Assembly (NCBI GenBank): GCA_964644555.1
Contig: CAZXWI010000048.1
Coordinates: 1-12,069 of the forward strand
DNA: 12,069 bases
Direction of reading: 5' to 3'
From: RUG14186 sp964644555
GTDB taxonomy: Bacteria; Bacillota; Clostridia; Eubacteriales; Anaerofustaceae
Part shown: one piece after another, positions 6,749-12,069 of the stretch
Position numbering within the stretch: the stretch's first letter is position 1
Layout of the letters: every line of letters starts with the position of its first letter
The notes under the pieces: generated by a model
Seen by the model: only the letters and a program-made list of their open reading frames with translations
What the model was told of the DNA's origin: nothing
Database searches by the model: none
Made by a program: the position numbers and the translations under genes

Positions 6749-7852
6749 ATGAATTTAAAATATTATTTGTGGCTTAATTCCATAAAGGGGATATCGGCAG
6801 TACATATTGCCCGACTTATCAATTATTTCGGAAATGCGAAAAATGTCTATGAAAATGATGATACTAATCTTTATAAACAAGTATCGGGCATAGGCGATAT
6901 CACTGCAGTCAATATAGCAAAAAATAAAGATTTGAGCAAAATATCACAAAAGCTTTCCTATATTGAAGAAAATGGAGTAAAATATATAACCTACGAGAAC
7001 GAATTTTATCCGGTTCTTCTCAAGCAAATATACGATGCTCCGCCTATATTATATTATAAAGGCGAAAACCTGTTTAAAGGCTCTTCACCGGCTGTGGCTG
7101 TGGTGGGTGCAAGAAACTCCACTCCCTACGGTAATGATGTGGCACGAAGCCTTGCAAAAGATTTGGCTTCTTCGGGCGTATGCGTGGTTAGTGGCCTTGC
7201 CCGTGGAATAGACAAAAACGCACACGAAGGTGCGCTTGAAGCAGGCGGAGATACCATAGCGGTTTTAGGTAACGGCATTAATGTGGTATATCCGAAAGAA
7301 AACGCATATTTATACGATAGGATTATACAATCCGGCAATATGATAATAAGCGAATTTGACCCGACTCAAGAACCGACTAACTTCTTATTTCCAATAAGAA
7401 ACAGGATAATAAGCGGGCTTTCCTTCGGAAGTGTTATCGTGCAGGCATCATATTCGAGTGGTTCGCTCATTACGGCAAAATGCGCCCTTGAACAAAACCG
7501 AGAGATATATGCCGTGCCGGGAGATATCACAAATCCGCTTAGCGCAGGCACAAACCGCCTTCTCAAAGAGGGTGCAAAACCGATAACTTGTGCAAATGAC
7601 ATATTGGAAGATTTATTCAGCTTGCTTAAACCTATCGCCATGCCTTATGAAAACAAAAAAGAACCTATAGCGTTAAGCGAAGAAGAAAACTTACTACTTA
7701 AGGAAGTTTCCGAGGGTATCAACACCCCGGACGCATTGAGCGTAAAATTAAATTTCAGTGCCCAAAAGACAAGCACTTTGATAACCATGCTTGAATTAAA
7801 ACAAGTAATAACAGTAAAAATGGGGGTTGTATACGCAACTCATCGGAGGTAA
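6749..7852 (+). CDS. dprA: DNA-processing protein DprA (Smf)
   Basis: DprA binds incoming single-stranded DNA during natural transformation and loads RecA onto it; it is also widespread in bacteria not known to be competent. The protein has 367 residues. An N-terminal helical region with helix-hairpin-helix character (about 1-65, GISAVHIARLINYFG and SGIGDITA) is followed by the Rossmann-like DprA core: VVGARNSTPYG (118-128), SGLARGID (148-155), FPIRNRIISGLS (214-225), GSLITA (238-243) and VPGDITNPLSAGTNRLLKEGA (257-276, shown here by its key VPG, GTN and GA residues). A winged-helix-like C-terminus (about 308-367) is present. GGAGG at 6739-6743 lies 5 bases before the ATG at 6749, which rules out the longer frame from 6689. 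It is the first gene of a two-gene unit with topA, a common order in Firmicutes. Confidence 0.96.
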   Translation: MNLKYYLWLNSIKGISAVHIARLINYFGNAKNVYENDDTNLYKQVSGIGDITAVNIAKNKDLSKISQKLSYIEENGVKYITYENEFYPVLLKQIYDAPPILYYKGENLFKGSSPAVAVVGARNSTPYGNDVARSLAKDLASSGVCVVSGLARGIDKNAHEGALEAGGDTIAVLGNGINVVYPKENAYLYDRIIQSGNMIISEFDPTQEPTNFLFPIRNRIISGLSFGSVIVQASYSSGSLITAKCALEQNREIYAVPGDITNPLSAGTNRLLKEGAKPITCANDILEDLFSLLKPIAMPYENKKEPIALSEEENLLLKEVSEGINTPDALSVKLNFSAQKTSTLITMLELKQVITVKMGVVYATHRR

Positions 7853-7861
7853 TTTAAATTA

Positions 7862-9910
7862 ATGACTAACAGACTTGTTATAGTGGAATCTCCTGCAAAG
7901 GCTAAAACAATAACAAAATATTTGCCGAAAGGCTGCGAAGTTATCGCAACTATGGGGCATGTCATAGACTTGCCATCATCGAAGCTCTCCATAGACATAG
8001 AAAACAACTACGCTCCCGAATACAAAACCATAAAAGGGAAAGCCACACTTCTCAAAGAGATAAAATCAAAAATGAAGAAATCCGACGAAGTAATTTTGGC
8101 TACCGACCCCGACCGCGAGGGCGAAGTTATCAGTTACCATTTGGCAAATTACTTAGGGCTGGACTTAAATGAAAAAAACAGAATAGAATTTCATGAGATA
8201 ACCCCCAAGGCAATATCTTCTGCCATGGATAACAAGCGAAGAATAGATATGGATCTTGTTGATGCCCAACAGGCACGAAGAGTCCTGGATAGGCTCGTTG
8301 GCTATCAGATAAGCCCTATTTTATGGAAAAAAGTAATGCGTGGACTAAGCGCAGGCAGGGTTCAGTCGGCAGCCACGAGAATAATCGTGGATAGAGAAGA
8401 AGAAATACGAAACTTTATTCCCACCGAATATTGGCCTATCAGTGCATTTTTGAAAAAGACAGGTGGTAGTGAGATCTTTGAAGCAAAACTCACCAAAGAG
8501 AACGGCAAGAAGCTTGAAATTTCATGCAAAGAAGATGCCGAAACCATCAAGGCTGTTTTAGAAAAGAACCCTTACATCGTGCAAAGCGTAGTAACATCTA
8601 AGCGAAAGAGAAAACCTGCCGCCCCCTTTACCACCAGCACCCTGCAGCAGGACGCATACAAAAAACTAGGCTATTCCACAAAAAAAACCATGATGATAGT
8701 CCAGCAGCTTTACGAAGGTGTTGAAATCAAAGGACAGGGGCAAGTGGGCTTAATAACCTACATCAGAACCGACTCCGTCAGAATATCGGATGTGGCAAAA
8801 GAACAGGCTAAGGAGTTTATTTTAAATAACTTCGGCAAAGAATATCACGCAAATAATGTTTTCGGCAAGAAAACGAATATCCAAGATGCTCACGAAGCAA
8901 TAAGACCCACCGATGTAAATCTTATTGCCGATGATATAAAGGATTCGCTTACAAAAGAGCAATACAATATGTACAAACTCATCTACAGAAGATTCCTTGC
9001 TTCTCAAATGAGCGAAGCCGTATATGATACAATCGCTTGCGATATTTCATGCGATAAATACACACTTCATTCAACAGGCTCAAGGCTTTTATTTCCAGGA
9101 TTTTTGAGAATGTATGATTCTGAAGAAGCTCAAAACGATAATATGCTGCCAGAATTAACCGAGGGTGAAACCCTTGAACTCGACTCTATAAAAGCAGAAC
9201 AAAAATTCACCCAACCTCCTGCAAGATACACGGAAGCAAGTTTGGTAAAAGCCATGGAAGAACTAGGCATAGGCCGCCCAAGCACCTATGCACCGACCAT
9301 ATCCACCATACAGGCAAGAAATTATGTGGAGATGGAAGATAAAAAGTTCGTACCTACGGATTTAGGCGAGGCCGTTACAAAGCTTATGAAAGAAAATTTC
9401 ACCGATATCGTAGATGTAGGCTTTACGGCAGATATGGAAAATCACTTAGACGAAATAGCCCAAGGCAATGCACAATGGGTGGAAATTGTCGATAAGTTCT
9501 ACAAAAATCTTAAAACAGAGCTTGATAATGCCGAAAACATAGAGCGTATCAAATTGCCTGAAGTGGTTACAGACGAAGTTTGTGAAAATTGCGGACAAAA
9601 TCTGGTAATCAAAATGGGCAGATTCGGTAAATTCTTGGCTTGTCCCAATTACCCGCAATGCAAATTCACAAAGCCTCTTGTGGAAAAAGTAGATGCAAAA
9701 TGCCCGAAGTGCAATTCGGAAGTGGTTGTTAGAAAAACCAAAAAAGGCAGAACATTCTACGGGTGTAAATCCTACCCCGATTGCGACTTCGCAAGCTGGC
9801 AGAAACCCACCGATAAAAAATGCCCTGAATGCGGCGAAATTCTTTATGAACAAGCAGGAAGCAAAAAACTCGTTTGTGCCAATAAAGACTGCGGATATAA
9901 AGAAAAGTAA
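7862..9910 (+). CDS. topA: DNA topoisomerase I (type IA)
   Basis: Relaxes negative supercoils by cutting and passing one DNA strand through a transient tyrosine-DNA link. The 682 residues show the TOPRIM domain at the N-terminus (VIVESPAKAKTI, 6-17, with Glu9; DPDREGE, 82-88, with the metal-binding acids), the type IA core with LSAGRVQS (162-169), and catalytic Tyr300 in LITYIRTDS. The EELGIGRPSTYAPTI stretch (466-480) is also typical. Three C-terminal four-cysteine zinc fingers follow: Cys574/577/594/600, Cys614/617/635/641 and Cys654/657/672/677. All key residues are present and the length is normal for Firmicutes. The ATG is 9 bases after the dprA stop; the GGAGG at 7845-7849 overlaps the end of dprA, giving a rather long 12-base spacing and coupling to dprA. 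Confidence 0.98.
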   Translation: MTNRLVIVESPAKAKTITKYLPKGCEVIATMGHVIDLPSSKLSIDIENNYAPEYKTIKGKATLLKEIKSKMKKSDEVILATDPDREGEVISYHLANYLGLDLNEKNRIEFHEITPKAISSAMDNKRRIDMDLVDAQQARRVLDRLVGYQISPILWKKVMRGLSAGRVQSAATRIIVDREEEIRNFIPTEYWPISAFLKKTGGSEIFEAKLTKENGKKLEISCKEDAETIKAVLEKNPYIVQSVVTSKRKRKPAAPFTTSTLQQDAYKKLGYSTKKTMMIVQQLYEGVEIKGQGQVGLITYIRTDSVRISDVAKEQAKEFILNNFGKEYHANNVFGKKTNIQDAHEAIRPTDVNLIADDIKDSLTKEQYNMYKLIYRRFLASQMSEAVYDTIACDISCDKYTLHSTGSRLLFPGFLRMYDSEEAQNDNMLPELTEGETLELDSIKAEQKFTQPPARYTEASLVKAMEELGIGRPSTYAPTISTIQARNYVEMEDKKFVPTDLGEAVTKLMKENFTDIVDVGFTADMENHLDEIAQGNAQWVEIVDKFYKNLKTELDNAENIERIKLPEVVTDEVCENCGQNLVIKMGRFGKFLACPNYPQCKFTKPLVEKVDAKCPKCNSEVVVRKTKKGRTFYGCKSYPDCDFASWQKPTDKKCPECGEILYEQAGSKKLVCANKDCGYKEK

Positions 9911-9915
9911 TTCTT

Positions 9916-9947
9916 AAAATACTTCATGCAAAACATGAAGTATTTTT
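9916..9947 (+). terminator. Intrinsic terminator after topA
   Basis: A perfect 13-base-pair inverted repeat (9916-9928 with 9934-9946) has a CAAAA loop. It ends in TTTTT (9943-9947), five bases past the topA stop, and closes the dprA-topA unit. Confidence 0.85.
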
Positions 9948-9959
9948 ATCTGAAAATAT

Positions 9960-10004
9960 GTTTCGTTTCAGTTTAGATTTAATTTATATAATATGCATAT
10001 GCAT
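9960..10004 (+). promoter_or_regulatory. Promoter region of the first degV gene, with a palindrome at the likely start site
   Basis: A perfect -10 box TATAAT lies at 9987-9992; no good -35 hexamer is found at 16-18 bases. A 12-base perfect palindrome ATGCATATGCAT (9993-10004) follows at once and would cover the transcription start near 9999, so it could be an operator. The region from 9960 resembles the one in front of the second degV gene. Confidence 0.45.
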
Positions 10005-10026
10005 GTAAAATGGAGTAAATATAATT

Positions 10027-10881
10027 ATGAATAAAATAAAAATCACATGCGATTCGACATGCGATTTAACCAAGGAACTTTATAAAAAATATAATATAGA
10101 CGTAATACCCTTAAGCATTATTTTGGGAAACAAAGTATATAAAGACGGAGTTGATATCTCTGCGAAAAACGTTTTCAAATTTGCCTCAAAGCACAAAACT
10201 TTGCCGAAAACATCTGCCGTTTCCATAGGCGAATATACAGAGTTTTTCAAAAACTTCACCGATGAGGGCTACAGCGTAATACATATCAACTTATCAAGCG
10301 AACTTTCATCATCATTCCAAAATGCAAATATAGCAGCATCGGAATCAAAGGGCAAGATATACCCCATAGACAGCAAAAACCTTTCGGCAGGTTCGGGTAT
10401 GCTTGCAATTTTGGCTTCCGAGCTTGCGCAAAACGCATCAAATGCCGAGGAAGTGGTTACTAAACTCGAAATCTTAAAAAACGGCATCGACATGAGTTTT
10501 GTTTTGCAAACTTTGGATTATTTGAAAATGGGTGGAAGATGCTCCGGGGTTGCCGCATTCGGTGCAAATGCATTGAAGTTAAAGCCCGAAATAGTAGTAT
10601 CAAACGGCACAATGACACCTCATAAAAAATACAGAGGCGACATAGAAAAATCCATTCACGATTACATAAAAGGGGCTTTAAAAGATAAGGAATATATTGA
10701 TTTAAAGCGAGTTATTTTAGTTCATTCATGCGAGGACGAAGAGATTGTAAAAAAATGCGTAGAATTAACTCAATCGCTATATCCATTCGAAGAAGTTTTG
10801 CAAACCAAAGCAGGCTGCACCATCTCCAGCCACTGCGGTCCAAACTGTTTGGGACTTGCATTTATGAAAAAAGATTTTTAG
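10027..10881 (+). CDS. DegV family fatty-acid-binding protein (first of a tandem pair)
   Basis: A 284-residue DegV/EDD-fold protein. Characterised members such as FakB hold a fatty acid between two domains and present it to the kinase FakA for phosphorylation, allowing use of exogenous or recycled fatty acids. Family marks are CDSTCDL (8-14), KTSAVSIGEY (61-70) with the Thr62 expected to bind the carboxylate, INLSSELSS (87-95), DSKNLSAGSG (115-124), YLKMGGRCS (165-173) and the C-terminal SSHCGPNCLG (267-276) with His269. Cysteines at 8, 12, 172, 235, 264, 270 and 274 recur at the same positions in the next gene. GGAG (10012-10015) precedes the ATG by 11 bases. No fakA-like kinase gene is in the window. 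The family is sure; the ligand and partner are inferred from relatives. Confidence 0.92.
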   Translation: MNKIKITCDSTCDLTKELYKKYNIDVIPLSIILGNKVYKDGVDISAKNVFKFASKHKTLPKTSAVSIGEYTEFFKNFTDEGYSVIHINLSSELSSSFQNANIAASESKGKIYPIDSKNLSAGSGMLAILASELAQNASNAEEVVTKLEILKNGIDMSFVLQTLDYLKMGGRCSGVAAFGANALKLKPEIVVSNGTMTPHKKYRGDIEKSIHDYIKGALKDKEYIDLKRVILVHSCEDEEIVKKCVELTQSLYPFEEVLQTKAGCTISSHCGPNCLGLAFMKKDF

Positions 10882-10886
10882 CACAT

Positions 10887-10923
10887 AAAAAGGCTGCAAG
10901 AAATTTGCGGCTTTTTATTTTAA
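10887..10923 (+). terminator. Intrinsic terminator after the first degV gene
   Basis: The left arm 10887-10899 pairs with the right arm 10905-10916 (AAAAAG and CTGCAA against TTGCGGCTTTTT), allowing one bulged G and one G-T pair. T-rich sequence follows. It lies just beyond the stop codon, so the two degV genes are probably separate transcription units or only partly linked. Confidence 0.75.
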
Positions 10924-10940
10924 CTTATTTTTAATCCTTT

Positions 10941-10973
10941 GTTTTCTTTAAGTTTATTTTTGTTTCATAATAT
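10941..10973 (+). promoter_or_regulatory. Probable promoter region of the second degV gene
   Basis: CATAAT at 10966-10971, one mismatch from TATAAT, is a fair -10 box; the -35 side is only T-rich (TTTCTT near 10943). The stretch 10941-10973 aligns with 9960-9994 upstream of the first degV gene when two single-base gaps are allowed (shared blocks GTTT, AGTTTA and ATAATAT). This supports duplication of gene plus promoter. Confidence 0.4.
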
Positions 10974-11002
10974 TAAGCATATTGACAACTTCGGAGAAAA
11001 TA

Positions 11003-11851
11003 ATGGAAAAAATAAAAATAACTTGCGACTCAACATGTGATCTTACACAGGAAATTTATGATAAATATAATATATCGGTAATGCCGCTTACCATAATTTT
11101 GGGCGAAACTGCCTACAAAGATGGAGTCAGCGTGAATGTCGATGAAGTATTCGACTATGTAAATCAAAACAAAATTCTTCCCAAAACATCAGCCGTTTCG
11201 GTGGGCGAATATATGGAATTCTTCAAGCAGTTTACAAAAGAGGGCTACAGCGTAATACATATTAATTTATCAAGCGAATTATCATCTTCCCACCAAAATG
11301 CGTGCATAGCATCAAAGGAATTCGACGGCAAAGTAATTCCCTTTGACAGCAAAAACCTATCATCGGGTTCGGGATATTTAGTGTTGGAAGCGTGTGAAAT
11401 GGTAAATAAAGGACTAAGCACAAACGATATTATCAACGAGCTTTGTAAAATCAGGGACAGAATGAATGTCAGCTTCGTTTTGCAAACCTTAGAATACATG
11501 AAAATGGGCGGAAGATGCTCAAGTGTAGCGGCACTTGGTGCAAATGCACTCAAACTTCGTCCCGAGATAGTGGTTACCGACGGTAAGATGAGCGCCAAGA
11601 AAAAATACAGAGGCGATATTCATAAATCGTTGCAATCTTATGTGCAGGATAAATTACAAGACACAACCGATATCAACGACAAAAGAATATTCATTACCCA
11701 TTCATGTAAAGACCAAAGCATTGCAGAAGAAATAGAAGCGATGATAGCAAATATTCACCCATTCAAGGAAGTAATCGTTACCAAAGCAGGCTGTACCATA
11801 TCAAGCCATTGCGGAGAAGATTGTCTTGGAATTTTATTCCAAAATAAGTAA
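11003..11851 (+). CDS. DegV family fatty-acid-binding protein (second of a tandem pair)
   Basis: A 282-residue DegV/EDD-fold protein, about 58 % identical to the gene before it by hand count, with no gap needed over most of the length. It keeps CDSTCDL (8-14), KTSAVSVGEY (61-70), INLSSELSS (87-95), YMKMGGRCS (165-173) and SSHCGEDCLG (267-276) with His269, so fatty-acid binding is likely retained. Differences gather at 41-60, 131-150 and 211-250, mostly outside the expected head-group site but possibly affecting acyl-chain choice or partner binding. Extra cysteines occur at 101, 131 and 148. The ATG at 11003 is chosen because GGAG at 10993-10996 is 6 bases upstream and the protein then starts like its paralogue; an in-frame TTG at 10982 would place the ribosome binding site inside the gene. 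It has its own terminator. Confidence 0.92.
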   Translation: MEKIKITCDSTCDLTQEIYDKYNISVMPLTIILGETAYKDGVSVNVDEVFDYVNQNKILPKTSAVSVGEYMEFFKQFTKEGYSVIHINLSSELSSSHQNACIASKEFDGKVIPFDSKNLSSGSGYLVLEACEMVNKGLSTNDIINELCKIRDRMNVSFVLQTLEYMKMGGRCSSVAALGANALKLRPEIVVTDGKMSAKKKYRGDIHKSLQSYVQDKLQDTTDINDKRIFITHSCKDQSIAEEIEAMIANIHPFKEVIVTKAGCTISSHCGEDCLGILFQNK

Positions 11852-11861
11852 TCGTTATTGT

Positions 11862-11906
11862 AAAGACCGTAGTTACAAAAATGTAATTGCGGTCTTTCAC
11901 TTTTTT
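11862..11906 (+). terminator. Intrinsic terminator after the second degV gene
   Basis: A 16-base-pair stem (11862-11877 with 11882-11897, two G-T pairs) has an AAAA loop. TTT, CAC and then six T residues (11901-11906) follow. It starts 10 bases past the stop codon. Confidence 0.85.
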
Positions 11907-11987
11907 GCAAATTAATTAAAGCATTGAGAATCGGTTTAAATATTTGTTCGTGCATCAACTATTAAACAAAAACATTTCGGGCAAAAT
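11907..11987. other. Short intergenic spacer with nothing recognised
   Basis: AT-rich spacer between two convergent terminators. No promoter, gene or repeat is evident. Confidence 0.5.
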
Positions 11988-12013
11988 AAAAACACTCTTG
12001 GAGAGTGTTTTTT
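11988..12013 (-). terminator. Intrinsic terminator of the tRNA gene (bidirectional form)
   Basis: Arms 11988-11998 and 12002-12012 pair perfectly (11 base pairs, core ACACTCT/AGAGTGT). On the minus strand the stem ends in TTTTT followed by ATTTTG, and it lies 16 bases downstream of the tRNA 3' end. A T tract also follows on the plus strand (12008-12013), so it could work both ways and back up the degV terminator. Confidence 0.75.
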
Positions 12014-12028
12014 ACAAAAAATAAAAAA

Positions 12029-12069
12029 TGGTGATCCATCGGGGATTTGAACCCCGGACACCCTGATTA
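12029..12069 (-). tRNA. Partial tRNA, 3' part, probably tRNA-Lys; cut by the window edge
   Basis: Read on the minus strand, the window ends within a tRNA. Seen from the 3' end: an encoded CCA (12031-12029), discriminator A (12032), acceptor 3' strand (12039-12033), a T arm with a perfect 5-base-pair stem CGGGG/CCCCG around loop TTCAAAT (12056-12040), a 5-base variable loop (12061-12057), the 3' anticodon stem TCAGG (12066-12062), and the last three loop bases U36, A37, A38 (12069-12067). U36 with A37 means a codon beginning with A. The inferred acceptor start GATCCAT, discriminator A and AATCAG context best fit tRNA-Lys; Thr, Ile or Arg (AGR) cannot be excluded because bases 34-35 lie outside the window. 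Confidence 0.85.

Noticed and set aside
10728..10934. Small plus-strand open frame spanning the end of the first degV gene
   Set aside because: It overlaps a real gene in another frame and runs through the terminator hairpin.
10982..11002. TTG start for the second DegV protein
   Set aside because: It would add seven residues absent from the paralogue and put the GGAG site inside the gene.
1..12069. CRISPR array, insertion sequence, phage or defence system
   Set aside because: No regularly spaced repeats, transposase, integrase or recognised defence domains were found on either strand; the window is ordinary chromosomal gene content.

Overview
The window looks like chromosomal housekeeping DNA from an AT-rich, low-GC Gram-positive bacterium, most likely a Clostridia-type anaerobe. 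The evidence is the obgE-nadD-yqeK cluster, the dprA-topA pair, strong GGAGG-type ribosome binding sites, sigma-A-like promoters, T-rich intrinsic terminators, and DegV proteins of the cysteine-containing type I associate with Clostridia. The species cannot be named from the sequence. There are no insertion sequences, phage genes or CRISPR repeats, and no clear new defence or biosynthetic system.

Layout: (1) 52-1552, plus strand: a solo membrane transporter of the SLC13/DASS superfamily with a near-consensus promoter. (2) 1599-6549, minus strand: one probable five-gene operon, read right to left as obgE, nadD, yqeK, an SDR oxidoreductase, and a 537-residue fusion of aldose 1-epimerase (GalM) with 5-formyltetrahydrofolate cyclo-ligase. 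Gaps are -17, 0, 2 and 12 bases. It starts at two possible tandem promoters and ends in a terminator shared with the convergent transporter gene. (3) 6443-6748: a divergent intergenic region carrying the obgE and dprA promoters. (4) 6749-9910, plus strand: dprA and topA, with the topA ribosome binding site overlapping the dprA stop. (5) 10027-11851, plus strand: two DegV-family fatty-acid-binding proteins, tandem paralogues about 58 % identical, each with its own promoter-like region and terminator. (6) 12029-12069, minus strand: the 3' part of a tRNA, probably Lys, cut by the window edge, with its terminator at 11988-12013.

The operon joins ribosome assembly (Obg), NAD synthesis (NadD), Ap4A clearance (YqeK), an unassigned reductase, and two enzymes usually seen as metabolic housekeepers (sugar anomer interconversion and rescue of 5-formyl-THF). 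The most unusual item is the GalM-cyclo-ligase fusion, which has a nine-adenine tract at its domain junction. Next are the transporter, whose two SNT signature motifs are both altered (DDA and SGT), and the DegV pair, whose upstream regions also resemble each other.
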